A DNA stretch of 64,000 bases from J095 sp964517605 (GCA_964517605.1 CAZFCE010000014.1:62001-126000); one strand, 5' to 3'. Shown: positions 24,648-33,292, counted from the first letter of the stretch. Program-made: numbers and translations. The notes: generated from the letters alone by a model not told the origin.

Positions 24648-25239
24648 GCGCGGCTTCCATCCACCGGCGGATATAGTCGGCCTGTTCGTCGGTTTCCGGG
24701 GAGTGGGGCTTGCGCTCTTTTTTGGCCATATTTTGCCACAGCCGGGTAATTTCTTGCAGGGCTTCGCTGCCGGTGTTGCCGTGGCGCACCAAATAGCAGC
24801 CCACCACCGTGCCGGTGCGGCCAATGCCGCCCCAGCAATGCACGTACACGGTTTGGCCGGCAGCCAGCGCCGCATCAATGGTGTTGAGAATTTTTACCAT
24901 GTGCTGCGGCGAACCGGGCAGGCTGGTATCTTTAATAGACAGGCGATGGTACTCAACCGGCAGGCCGCGCTGCCGGGCCTCATCCTGCAAAAAACCATCG
25001 TAGTGGGTCAATTCGTGCGGCTCGGTCAGGTCAATAAACACGTTCACCCCGGCATCAAGGTAGCGATTGAGTTTGGCGCGGGCCGGCGCTTCGGTTTTGG
25101 CGCCGGGGTATTCGCCGGCCAAAAATTTGCCGGGGATGAGCCAGTAGGTGTTGTCGTCCGGGCGGGGCGGTTGCTGGGCCGGGCCGCGCAACTTAGCGCC
25201 ATCGCCGGGGAGATTGGGCAAAACGGTTGGGGGATTCAT
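24640..25239 (-). CDS. Dual-specificity/tyrosine protein phosphatase family protein
   Basis: 199 residues. The active-site P-loop HCWGGIGRTG fits CX5R, with an upstream general-acid region around DLTEPHEL. The N-terminal segment (YWLIPGKFLAGEYPG) is seen in bacterial cyclin-dependent-kinase-inhibitor-3-like and dual-specificity phosphatases. It probably dephosphorylates Tyr/Ser/Thr or a small phosphate ester. Its ATG overlaps the lipid kinase stop as ATGA. Association with an ADP-ribosylglycohydrolase suggests a shared role in removing modifications, but that is inference. Confidence 0.88.
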   Translation of the reverse strand: MNPPTVLPNLPGDGAKLRGPAQQPPRPDDNTYWLIPGKFLAGEYPGAKTEAPARAKLNRYLDAGVNVFIDLTEPHELTHYDGFLQDEARQRGLPVEYHRLSIKDTSLPGSPQHMVKILNTIDAALAAGQTVYVHCWGGIGRTGTVVGCYLVRHGNTGSEALQEITRLWQNMAKKERKPHSPETDEQADYIRRWMEAAHG

Positions 25240-26186
25240 CGGTTTTCCTTTTCAAATAAACGCGCCGGGGCGTCGGGCGGCACAATTACCGTGAGCGCGC
25301 CGGGCGCAACTTCTACTTCAACGGGCGTGTGGCCCACAATTTCGGCATCGGCGTGAACGGGCAGCTTTTCTTTGGCCGATAGGGTGAGGCGGCGGGTGCG
25401 ATGCAGGTGAAAGTCCGGGTCTTGCACGTGGCGGCCCAACGTAAGCCCCAGCACATGTTTAAAGGTTGAGGGCCAACGGTGGCCCACCATAATCGCCACA
25501 TCCAGCAGCCCGTCATCGAGTTTGGCTTCGGGGGCCAGCCGCCACACCCGGCCATAAAGCTGGCCGTTGCTCACCACGGCCATTAGCAGCCGCTGGCGCA
25601 CCACGCCTTCATCCATGGTGATGGTGGCCCGCGTACCCATAAAATCGTAAATCACCATCATGCTGGCAATGAGCCACGAGGCGTAATTAACGGAGCGGGA
25701 GCCGCCGGACGGGGGTTTGGATTGGGTAATGGCGGCGTCAAGCCCCACGCCGCACCACATTAAAAAATAGCGCGAGGTGTTGTCCTCAAGCCGCACCTGG
25801 CCCAAATCTATCACCCGGCGTGGCCCGGTGGCGATAATTTCGGCCCCTTTGATTACCGCATCCAGGGCCAGCGGCGACCAGATGGGAATGCCGACATCGG
25901 CGGCAAAAACGTTGGCGGTGCCGGCGGGCAGCACGCCCATCGCCACCGAGGTATTAGCCAGCCCGTTGCAAACCTCGTTCACGGTGCCATCGCCGCCCAC
26001 GGCAACGACCACATCAAAGCCATCGGCCACGGCCTGCCGAGCCAACAGCGTGGCATCGCCTTTTTTTTGGGTGTCTACCCGCTTCAGTTCGCAACCCTGT
26101 TTAAGCAGATAATCCTGGGCATCGCGCAGTTGGTTTTTAAAGGCGATTGGCCCGGCGTTGGGGTTTACAATCAGGCAAATTTTCAT
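25236..26186 (-). CDS. YegS/DagK-family lipid kinase
   Basis: 316 residues. Features are VNPNAG at the N terminus, the nucleotide-binding GGDGTVNEVCNGL, LPAGTANVFA and the C-terminal beta-sandwich domain with DGLLDVAIMVGH. The family phosphorylates diacylglycerol or a related lipid alcohol at the membrane. Start overlaps the response-regulator stop as ATGA, so four genes (regulator, lipid kinase, phosphatase, ADP-ribosylglycohydrolase) are translationally coupled. Confidence 0.92.
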   Translation of the reverse strand: MKICLIVNPNAGPIAFKNQLRDAQDYLLKQGCELKRVDTQKKGDATLLARQAVADGFDVVVAVGGDGTVNEVCNGLANTSVAMGVLPAGTANVFAADVGIPIWSPLALDAVIKGAEIIATGPRRVIDLGQVRLEDNTSRYFLMWCGVGLDAAITQSKPPSGGSRSVNYASWLIASMMVIYDFMGTRATITMDEGVVRQRLLMAVVSNGQLYGRVWRLAPEAKLDDGLLDVAIMVGHRWPSTFKHVLGLTLGRHVQDPDFHLHRTRRLTLSAKEKLPVHADAEIVGHTPVEVEVAPGALTVIVPPDAPARLFEKENR

Positions 26187-26908
26187 GGGGCGGTGGGTTT
26201 AAAATCTATAAAGCTGTAGCCCACGCCGCGCTCGGTGAGGATGTATTTGGGGTTGCCGGGGTCCGGCTCTATTTTTTGGCGCAGATAGGTGATGTACAGC
26301 CGCACGTACTGGCTTTCGTCGCGGTATTCGTAGCCCCACACTTTGGAAAGAATCATCTCGTGGGTAAGCACCTGCCCGGCATTTTGCACCAAATGGTACA
26401 GCAGCCGGTATTCGGTGGGGCGCAGTTTTATTTCTTTGCCGCCCACCTGGACCACCCGCCGGTTAAAATCAATCCGCAGGTAATCATCAACTTTGATGGT
26501 TGAACTGGCCGATTGCCCCGGCGCGTCCATATCAACCCGGCGCAGCACGGCTTTGATGCGGCTGGCCAGTTCGCGCGGGCTAAAGGGTTTGGTGACGTAG
26601 TCGTCCGCGCCCAGTTCCAGCCCTTTAACCTTGTCGCTTTCGTCGTTGCGCACGGTGAGCATAATTACGGGGACGGTGGCGGTTTCGCGGATAATCCGCA
26701 GCGCCTCAAAGCCGTCCATTTCGGGCATCATCACATCAAGCAGCACCAGGTCGGGCAGGTTTTCGCGCACCCGGTCAATGGCTTCCAGCCCGTTGCCCGC
26801 CTCGATGACGCGGTAGCCTTCCAAATCCAGGTTCATTTGCATAAAGCGCCGCATCCGGGCTTCGTCATCAACTATTAAAATAAGTTTTGAATCCGCTTTT
26901 TTGGCCAT
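26183..26908 (-). CDS. OmpR/PhoB-family response regulator
   Basis: 241 residues. Receiver domain (residues about 10-125) with the phospho-acceptor Asp in LVLLDVMMPEMDGFEAL and the Lys of YVTKPFSPREL. The C-terminal winged helix (about 140-235) contains LRPTEYRLLYHLVQNAGQVL and ESQYVRLYITYLRQKIE. No histidine kinase is adjacent; the soluble kinase at 4778 or the hybrid kinase at 45264 are far away. It heads the coupled operon and may control it. Confidence 0.93.
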   Translation of the reverse strand: MAKKADSKLILIVDDEARMRRFMQMNLDLEGYRVIEAGNGLEAIDRVRENLPDLVLLDVMMPEMDGFEALRIIRETATVPVIMLTVRNDESDKVKGLELGADDYVTKPFSPRELASRIKAVLRRVDMDAPGQSASSTIKVDDYLRIDFNRRVVQVGGKEIKLRPTEYRLLYHLVQNAGQVLTHEMILSKVWGYEYRDESQYVRLYITYLRQKIEPDPGNPKYILTERGVGYSFIDFKPTAP

Positions 26909-27040
26909 AAAATTTACTCGCTAACGGTTGGGTCTCGCGCCCAAAAATGGCGGCGAAACAGGAAAGTCAACGTTAATATTATCTAAAGGAGCGGGCAGAT
27001 GTCAATTTTGCGGCGTAGTTGGCGGGCCAACCCAAACAAA

Positions 27041-27068
27041 ATAAAGGCCGGCAATGCGCCGGCCCTTA
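27041..27068 (-). terminator. Terminator of the sulfur/selenoprotein operon
   Basis: GGCCGGC, loop AATGC, GCCGGCC. On the minus strand it is followed by TTTATTTTG. A second short hairpin (AGCCGCC, loop ACC, 27090-27106) lies just after the operon's stop codon. Confidence 0.75.
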
Positions 27069-27119
27069 AAAGGTAATTCAAAGTTGAGTAGCCGCCACCG
27101 GCGGCTGGTTGGATCAGCC

Positions 27120-28382
27120 TCAGCCACCGCCGGAGGCTTGCTTCATTTTTAGTTTTACTTTGGATTCAAACACAATATCCTTAAATTCGGTAGGTTCCGG
27201 GTAGGCCGCCGGGTACTGCGCCCCCAACGCCGCCGGAAAGGTGTAACGCAAGGAATCATCACCGAAAGCGGGCGTTACCATTGCCACGGCGGTGGGCGGC
27301 GACCCCGCCGGCTGCACATTAAAGGTATCGAGCCATTTGTTAACCCCGCCTTCAAGAATATACACATTGGGCACGCTTTCGGCCACCAGCGTTTTCCAGG
27401 CGGCGGTGGCGGCGGCTTCATTGTTGCCCATCACTACAAACAGGGTGTTGGCCGGTTTTTGCCGCAAATCGTAGGCCAGCGCCGGCAGATTTTCCGGCGC
27501 AACCAATTGGGCGTCGTTCAGGTGGAACAGGTTGTAATCGCTTTCGGGCCGCACATCGAGCAGCACCGTTTGCACCCGGTCGTTGTAAATATAGCTCAAC
27601 ACCTCGGCGGGGTGAATGTACACCGCGCGGCTGTCCAGCAACGGCTGCTTTTCGGCGGCCATTTGCTGCCATTTGGCGGCAGAGGTGGGCTGGCCAATCA
27701 GCATAACCGCCACGGCCACGGCAATCAACGCCGCCGCACCGGCCATTTTGTAGGGACGCTGCTCGGTTTTGGGCGGGATGCCGGTCATCCAGGCTTCTAC
27801 TTTTTCTACCACCCAGAACAAAAACACGGCCATTATTACAATGCCGGCTACCAGCACTCCGGCGGGCAATCCAAACAATTCCGGCAGGGTAAAGCGGCCC
27901 ATAAAAGACGAATTCCAAAAGCCGCTCAGCCAGCTATCAACGGTTTCGCCAAAAGCAAAAATGCCCAACAGCAGCCCCAACACAAAAAACATACCATCTT
28001 TTTTAAGGGTAGCGACCGCTACCAAAGAGGTGCCCGGTCAGAAGCCGCCGATGACGAAACCCACGCCCATAATCAGGCCGCCCACCACGCCGGGCCACAG
28101 GTACGTGGGGTTTACATACACCCGGTTGTAATCGAGCAGGCCCAGGCCGGTAGCGCCAAACACCAGCACCATAGCCACCACAATGGCGGTGAACATCACT
28201 TTAAAAACGGTCATATCCGTAAGGTAAAATTGAGCCGCCAGCTTGGTAGAGTTGCCAAAGCCGCCCATTTCCAGCACGTAGCCAAAGGCAAACCCAATGA
28301 GCAGCGCCACCAGGTAGTAGCCAACTTTGCCGTACACGGCCTCAATGGGAAAAGGGCCGGGGAACGATGCCAACAAGTTCAT
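27120..28382 (-). CDS. YeeE/YedE-type sulfur transporter, predicted selenoprotein (Sec115), fused to rhodanese-like domain
   Basis: A single frame of 421 codons is interrupted only by TGA at 28038-28040. The upstream part starts at ATG 28382 behind AAGGAGG and ends GGLIMGVGFVIGGF; the downstream part continues PGTSLVAVATLKKDG. The family consensus here is GGFCPGTS, so TGA replaces the invariant Cys at codon 115. Downstream of TGA there is no ATG/GTG with a Shine-Dalgarno, and homology runs through. A SECIS-like hairpin follows at the right distance. The transporter half (residues 1-205) has about six membrane helices. The C-terminal region (about 225-340) is rhodanese-like (VLLDVRPESDYNLFHL) but has VVMGNNE where active enzymes carry Cys. 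Alternatives: a sequencing error or a nonsense mutation. Confidence 0.85.
28008..28040 (-). promoter_or_regulatory. Candidate bacterial SECIS element with Sec UGA codon
   Basis: Reading the minus strand: UGA (28040-28038), a 14-base spacer, then GGUAGC, GGUC, GCUACC (28023-28008), a perfect 6-bp stem with a GGUC apical loop. E. coli fdhF has an 11-base spacer and a GGUC-containing loop on a comparable stem. The hairpin lies inside codons for VAVAT. Confidence 0.75.
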
Positions 28383-28392
28383 AATTGCCTCC

Positions 28393-28929
28393 TTATGTCC
28401 ACAACCGGCGCAGCAGGTAAGCCACGGCGTAGGCTCCGGCAAACACGGCCAGCAAAAAGGCCCAACTGCCCACCGACAGCACCGCTCCGCCCGATAAACC
28501 CTGGCCGGAGGTGCAGCCGCGGGCAAACCGCGCGCCGTAGCCCATTAAAATGCCGCCCAAAAAGGCCATCACCCAGCGCGTTTTTACGGTGATGCGCGGG
28601 CCTTTGTTGGTTTCGCTCTGCACCCGGTAGTGAATTAACCCGGAGGCAAAACCGCCCATCAGCACGCCCACGCTTAAAAACACCCAGTAATCATCCAGTG
28701 GATTTTTCTCGCCGCCGGCCATGCTGATGAGGTACGGCACCTGGTTAACGTGCTGCGGGGCTACGGCATCTTCCAGAAAAACCACGTACCGGTTAAGCGG
28801 GCCAGACGCGCCCAACCCGCTGCCGGTGAGAAAGAAGGCCGTAAACAACACCACGCCCAGCAACAGGCCAGCCAGGTACGGGTTAGCATACGGTTTGGGT
28901 TGTTTTTTTACAGTTACGGTTACAGCCAT
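28393..28929 (-). CDS. YeeE/YedE family sulfur-transport protein (first half-transporter)
   Basis: 178 residues with about four membrane helices, PF04143-like. The conserved GYGARFARGCTSGQGLSGGA carries the first functional Cys of the family; here it is an ordinary Cys codon. YeeE (TsuA) of Spirochaeta imports thiosulfate through a path lined by conserved Cys residues. This gene and the next probably form one transporter from two polypeptides. GGAGG lies ten bases before the ATG; the gap to the cytochrome gene is 2 bases and to the selenoprotein gene 10 bases. Confidence 0.88.
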   Translation of the reverse strand: MAVTVTVKKQPKPYANPYLAGLLLGVVLFTAFFLTGSGLGASGPLNRYVVFLEDAVAPQHVNQVPYLISMAGGEKNPLDDYWVFLSVGVLMGGFASGLIHYRVQSETNKGPRITVKTRWVMAFLGGILMGYGARFARGCTSGQGLSGGAVLSVGSWAFLLAVFAGAYAVAYLLRRLWT

Positions 28930-28931
28930 AA

Positions 28932-31664
28932 TTAAATCGCCTCCATCGCTTCGGGCCGGTCAGCTTCGCCGGCAGAAACCTCCAGTTCATCCCAGCCGTT
29001 CATCATAGATTGCACGCCGCCCAGCACGGTGTGGCCGGTGGTGGTCAGGTACATGTGCATCACAATAAACGAAGCCAGCAGCCAGGCTATCAGCGAGTGA
29101 ATGGGGGCCAGCACCGGCAGCCCGCCCAGCATTTGCGCCTGAGCCGGCCATAGTTGCATGCCCCACATCACCACCCCGGTAATCACTTGCAGCGGCAACA
29201 GCACGTTGAGCAGGCCAAAATAAACCACCTGCTGCAACGGATTAAATTTTTTCTGCGGCGTTTTTTCAAACGGATGCGGCTCATTTTTAAAGATGCCGCG
29301 CAGGTAGTAGCTGGCCTGCGTGACCATTTCCAGGGCAAAACCGCTGGGTTTGGGGATAAACTGCCGGATTTCGCCGCTGGCCACGTGATAAAACACGGCC
29401 AAAAAGGCGTTGGTCAGCAAAATAAAGCCCAACACGTTATGCACCTGCACCACATACGGAAACGAGAACGCGCCAAACATATCCGGTTTGTGGATAATCA
29501 GGCCGGTAAAAATCAGCAAAAAGATGGCCGCCGCTTGCAGCCAGTGCCACAACCGCTCGTACACGGTGTACATATACACCGACCGGGTGGCGTGAGCGTG
29601 GCGCGGCAGCCGCGCGGCCCAGTATACCCGCAACCCGGAATGAACCAGCACGCCCACGGCGGTGCCCAAAAAGGCCAGCACGCCCAACCAGTCAATCCAT
29701 TTTACCGAGCTGTAGCCAAACACGTACAACCCCTCGGCGGTCACATCCGGCTGGTAACTCAGGCTGCCATCCGCCGCCACTTTAAATTGACCGGCGGCAG
29801 CCAGGCGTTCTGCGCCAAAAAACTGGGGCATTACGCCGCCGGGCAAATAAGCCGCCACCGGCATAGGCGCGGCCACCCGCGAGGCTTGGCTGTGGCACAC
29901 GGCGCAATCCTTGGTGGCCCACTCGCCGTTGGTAACGTTGTGGTTAATGTTGTACGGCTGCACTTCGGCTTTAATGTGAACATTGTCCAGCCCCAGCGCC
30001 GTCAGGTTTTGTTTGATGAGCGCCTCTTTTTCCGGGGTGTTCAGGCGCAACTCAGAATTGTCCAGCGCGCCATTCTTGTTGGCGTCAAACGCGGCCAGCA
30101 CCTCCGGGCGATACTGGCCGTTGGCCAGGTAGGCCGCCTGCAAATCAATCTGGCGCACCGGGCGCTCCGGCTGGCCGTACACCCAATACCAGGCCGCAAT
30201 CAGGTTAAACGGGCCAATCGGCGCGCCGCCGCCCGCCCGCTGTTGCGGCAACAGCACGGGGTTAAACCCGGTAATCAGCGTGGTGATGTTGCTGGTGTCG
30301 CCCTCGGCCCCCCGACACACGCGCAAATTTTGGCCGGCAGAGTTAACCACCGTCCAGTCAACCTGTTGTAACGCCGGGCCGTGCATTTTGGGGATGTGGC
30401 AGCTTTCGCAGCTAACATTGGCAAAGTGAGCCTGTTTATAAGGCAGCCAATCATGGCCGGCGGCGGGGTCGTGGCAACCTTCGCAGCGGCGCATGCTGGC
30501 GTTGTACTCCGGCGCGGCGGTGCTTTGCACGCTCTGGCCTTTGGCAAACTGGTGCGAGGGCCGGTACAGGTAATCTTCTATATTGATGCGGCGGGCATCG
30601 AACACCAGATGGGTGAGCGTCTTGTCTTTGCTGCCCTGAAAATAAACGGGATTGTTGAGCGAGGCGTGGCAATCCACGCAATCCACCACCCGCTCGGCGT
30701 GAATATCCCACGCCCGCGACAGGCTTTCTTTGCCTTGCAAATTCATGCCGGTGTGGTTGAGCCGCTGCGGCGAGAAAATTTCGCCGGTAGTGGCGGTGCG
30801 CCAATCGCACCGTTGCAGCACAACAGGGGTATTGTTACTGGTATGCACCAGGCCGTGGCACTGGCCGCAATTACTGTTAACGGGGTCTTGCATGGTTACA
30901 TACTGTTGGGCCAGTTTGCCATCGGTGGTAAAAGCCGATGGATTCCATTTTAGCTGGCCGTTGGTTTGGGTAACAATGCCGGTTCCCAACAGGGTGGCGG
31001 TGTTGGCCCAGGCAAAGTTGCCGGCGGCTAACGCTTCGGCGCGGGCCGGGCCGTTGGGGTTGGGAATGTGGCACAAAAAGCAGTTCATCTCTTCTGTGCC
31101 GGATTTGGCCCAATCCCACGGTTGGGGCTGGCCGGTGGCCGGGTTGAGCGTGCTGGCGGCGGGGTTGGCGGCATCGGGCGAAAGTTTGGCCAGCGGCGTG
31201 CCATCGGCGGCAACCTGGGCCGGGCCGCCGCCCACATGCCTAAAGCCAAACTGGCGCAGCCAATCGGCGGCGCTTAAATCGAGCAGTTTATCGCCCGGCG
31301 GGGTGAGGTAGCGGTAATTAATGGGGTTCCATTTGCCAAAAAAGCCGGGGCTGGTATCCCAGGGATGGCCGCCCGGCGTTTGGCCCGGCGCGGTGGTGGC
31401 GCTCAGGCCCGCATCGGTGTGAAAGCTGTGGCTGGCAATAAAGTTGGTATCGTGGCAGCCGCCGCAGGTTTTCATGGTAGAAACGGGCTGGCCGCTGGTG
31501 AGCACGTTTTGCCCGGCGGCATCCAGCATAGGAAAAACGGGATGCAAATTTTTACCGGATGGCGCATTGGTTGGCTCTTGCGCCAGCGCCGCCGCCGGCA
31601 GCATGGCCAACAACGCCACGGCCACAATCAATTTGAGCAGGGTTAAGGGGGTGGCTGTCGTCAT
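28932..31664 (-). CDS. Multihaem cytochrome c / EF-hand / cytochrome b fusion protein
   Basis: 910 residues from ATG 31664 (AAGGA upstream; ATGA overlap with the octahaem gene). A Sec signal (residues 1-28) leads to an exported domain with seven CxxCH motifs at about residues 67, 195, 266, 329, 394, 419 and 587. An EF-hand-like loop, DANKNGALDNSE, is at about 527-538. The C-terminal 250 residues contain five hydrophobic helices with His pairs (YERLWHWLQ, QVHNVLGF, IHSLIAWLLASFIVMH) typical of thiosulfate reductase/hydrogenase cytochrome b. It could pass electrons from quinol across the membrane to the octahaem enzyme. The full fusion is one I do not recognise. Confidence 0.85.
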   Translation of the reverse strand: MTTATPLTLLKLIVAVALLAMLPAAALAQEPTNAPSGKNLHPVFPMLDAAGQNVLTSGQPVSTMKTCGGCHDTNFIASHSFHTDAGLSATTAPGQTPGGHPWDTSPGFFGKWNPINYRYLTPPGDKLLDLSAADWLRQFGFRHVGGGPAQVAADGTPLAKLSPDAANPAASTLNPATGQPQPWDWAKSGTEEMNCFLCHIPNPNGPARAEALAAGNFAWANTATLLGTGIVTQTNGQLKWNPSAFTTDGKLAQQYVTMQDPVNSNCGQCHGLVHTSNNTPVVLQRCDWRTATTGEIFSPQRLNHTGMNLQGKESLSRAWDIHAERVVDCVDCHASLNNPVYFQGSKDKTLTHLVFDARRINIEDYLYRPSHQFAKGQSVQSTAAPEYNASMRRCEGCHDPAAGHDWLPYKQAHFANVSCESCHIPKMHGPALQQVDWTVVNSAGQNLRVCRGAEGDTSNITTLITGFNPVLLPQQRAGGGAPIGPFNLIAAWYWVYGQPERPVRQIDLQAAYLANGQYRPEVLAAFDANKNGALDNSELRLNTPEKEALIKQNLTALGLDNVHIKAEVQPYNINHNVTNGEWATKDCAVCHSQASRVAAPMPVAAYLPGGVMPQFFGAERLAAAGQFKVAADGSLSYQPDVTAEGLYVFGYSSVKWIDWLGVLAFLGTAVGVLVHSGLRVYWAARLPRHAHATRSVYMYTVYERLWHWLQAAAIFLLIFTGLIIHKPDMFGAFSFPYVVQVHNVLGFILLTNAFLAVFYHVASGEIRQFIPKPSGFALEMVTQASYYLRGIFKNEPHPFEKTPQKKFNPLQQVVYFGLLNVLLPLQVITGVVMWGMQLWPAQAQMLGGLPVLAPIHSLIAWLLASFIVMHMYLTTTGHTVLGGVQSMMNGWDELEVSAGEADRPEAMEAI

Positions 31665-33139
31665 TGGGCATCCTTTTGAGTTGTTTGAGAAATAGCCGTA
31701 GAAAGTTGCCGCCCGCCGTGCTTCACCGGGTCGCCGTTGTAACCGAGCGCCGCCCAATTCAACCTGCCGCCGGCTTCGTTGTGGCAATCCACGCATTGCA
31801 GGGCGTCTTCTTTGGGCGATACCATGTGGGTGGTGGGCCAGAACATTGAGGTAACGGTAAAGCTGTAGTGGCCGCTATACGCCAGCCCGGAGTTTTGCGA
31901 CCCCAACCGCAACGCCTGATCCCAGTTAAAGTCGGTCCAGTAGCCGCCTTCGCCAAAGGTTTTGGGCAGTAAAAAGTAGTTGTATTGGGTATCGTACACC
32001 TGTTTGCCGGTATGCACTTTGAACGGCCAGATTTTGGCGGTGGGGTCGTTGATGTCGCCGTTGGGGGCGTCCATTGGCGTTACCCCGGCGGGGTCAATTT
32101 TATCGCCTTTGAGATAGCGTTGGGTAGTGCCATTGTACCAGAAATACTCGGGGGTTATATCTTTTTTGTAAACAAATTGCCCCTTTATTTTTAAATATTG
32201 ATGCTGGTCTTCCGGGCGATCCTGCCCGGCCTGCGACCAGTCCCAGCTAATTTTGGTGGCCTCTTTTTTGGCCATAGCCGGAATGTGGCAGGTTTGGCAG
32301 GCCACGGCAGCGGTGTGTTTGTTAAGGCGCTCATCCTCGTGCGGAGTTTGGTTGTGGCAATCGGTGCAGTGCACCTGATTTTGGGTGTTCAACGCGCCCA
32401 GGCTCACCGAAGGCGAGCGACCTTTGATAATGTGGTTGGTGGTTTGGTGGCAGGTAACACATTGAAAGCCCAGTTTGCCCATGTGCACGTCAATGCGGGC
32501 GGTGGGGAAATAGAGGCTTTCGTCCAGATCGCCGTGTTTTACGGCGTTGCCGCCGCCGCCTTTAAAGTGGCAGCCGCCGCAGTTTTCGCGGGTGGGGCTG
32601 GCTACGCTCTGCGCCGCCGCCGCCAGATTCACGCCATCAGCGGGAAGGCCGCCTTTGGATTTTTTGTAGCCGCCGGTTTGGTCGTGGCAAACCAGGCAAT
32701 CTACCGCTGCCTGGTTTGAAAAATCAAAACTGCCATCCTGCCAGCCGTAGCCGGTGTGGCAACTGGTGCAGCCGGCCCAGTTGCCTCCCTCAATACCGAT
32801 GCAGAAGTTGTTGATGGCGGTTTTTTTGCCAAACGCAATTTCCTTGCCGTGTTCCGGCGAGTAAACCGGATCGCTTTCCCAGCGCCAGTGCGAGGTGTGA
32901 ATCACCTGCTCGGCGGCTTGCGGGTGGCAGGTGCGGCAGGCGGCGGTTACTTCCTCGCCGGTTTTGTAGGGGCCGGGCATCAAATCCTTGTGGTCGGTGT
33001 GTGGCATGGGCGTGGGCACGCGCGCCAGAGGCGTATCTCGGGGCGGAGTTTTTTCCGGCACAAACAGGATAATGGGGACAAAAATGATGGCCAATGTTGT
33101 AATTGCACCGAGTAACCCAACGTATTTGGAATTTTTCAT
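31661..33139 (-). CDS. Octahaem c-type cytochrome, tetrathionate reductase (OTR) family
   Basis: 492 residues. An uncleaved N-terminal anchor (residues about 7-28) precedes exactly eight CxxCH motifs: CRTCH, CTSCH, CLVCH, CGGCH, CVTCH, CTDCH, CQTCH and CVDCH. The block NNFCIGIEGGNWAGCTSCHTGYGW is split around haem 2, as in the Shewanella-type octahaem tetrathionate reductase family. Those enzymes reduce tetrathionate, nitrite and hydroxylamine in vitro; the physiological substrate is unsettled. Placement with YeeE sulfur transporters favours a sulfur oxyanion. First gene of the operon, divergent from arsR. Confidence 0.9.
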   Translation of the reverse strand: MKNSKYVGLLGAITTLAIIFVPIILFVPEKTPPRDTPLARVPTPMPHTDHKDLMPGPYKTGEEVTAACRTCHPQAAEQVIHTSHWRWESDPVYSPEHGKEIAFGKKTAINNFCIGIEGGNWAGCTSCHTGYGWQDGSFDFSNQAAVDCLVCHDQTGGYKKSKGGLPADGVNLAAAAQSVASPTRENCGGCHFKGGGGNAVKHGDLDESLYFPTARIDVHMGKLGFQCVTCHQTTNHIIKGRSPSVSLGALNTQNQVHCTDCHNQTPHEDERLNKHTAAVACQTCHIPAMAKKEATKISWDWSQAGQDRPEDQHQYLKIKGQFVYKKDITPEYFWYNGTTQRYLKGDKIDPAGVTPMDAPNGDINDPTAKIWPFKVHTGKQVYDTQYNYFLLPKTFGEGGYWTDFNWDQALRLGSQNSGLAYSGHYSFTVTSMFWPTTHMVSPKEDALQCVDCHNEAGGRLNWAALGYNGDPVKHGGRQLSTAISQTTQKDAQ

Positions 33140-33229
33140 CGCGCCTCGCCGCTATCAAAAAATTTTACACCTGCCTGAATCAATGTCTGTGAGCAGGATC
33201 ATTTTATAAATCTATTTGCATTTATTACA

Positions 33230-33249
33230 ATATTCGGATAAACGAATAT
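33230..33249. promoter_or_regulatory. ArsR-type operator 1 (octahaem operon side)
   Basis: ATATTCG, spacer GATAAA, CGAATAT: a perfect 7-6-7 dyad containing ATTC-N8-GAAT, like sites described for SqrR/BigR repressors. It abuts a possible minus-strand promoter TTGTAA-16-TATAAA for the octahaem operon. Confidence 0.65.
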
Positions 33250-33292
33250 GTTCATTCAGACTATATATAACATACCCGCCTTTCACTGCCTA

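Noticed and set aside
24648..24878. N-terminal extension of the ADP-ribosylglycohydrolase
   Set aside because: Cys/Pro/Trp-rich sequence lying wholly within the phosphatase gene; not coding in that frame.
28038..28040. In-frame TGA read as a pseudogene-making nonsense mutation
   Set aside because: It falls exactly on the family Cys, both flanks remain intact, and a SECIS-like hairpin follows. A sequencing error cannot be excluded, but decay is the less economical reading.
31665..31796. Upstream extension of the heptahaem-cytochrome b gene
   Set aside because: It overlaps the octahaem gene and lacks a signal peptide; ATG 31664 has a Shine-Dalgarno and starts a clean signal sequence.
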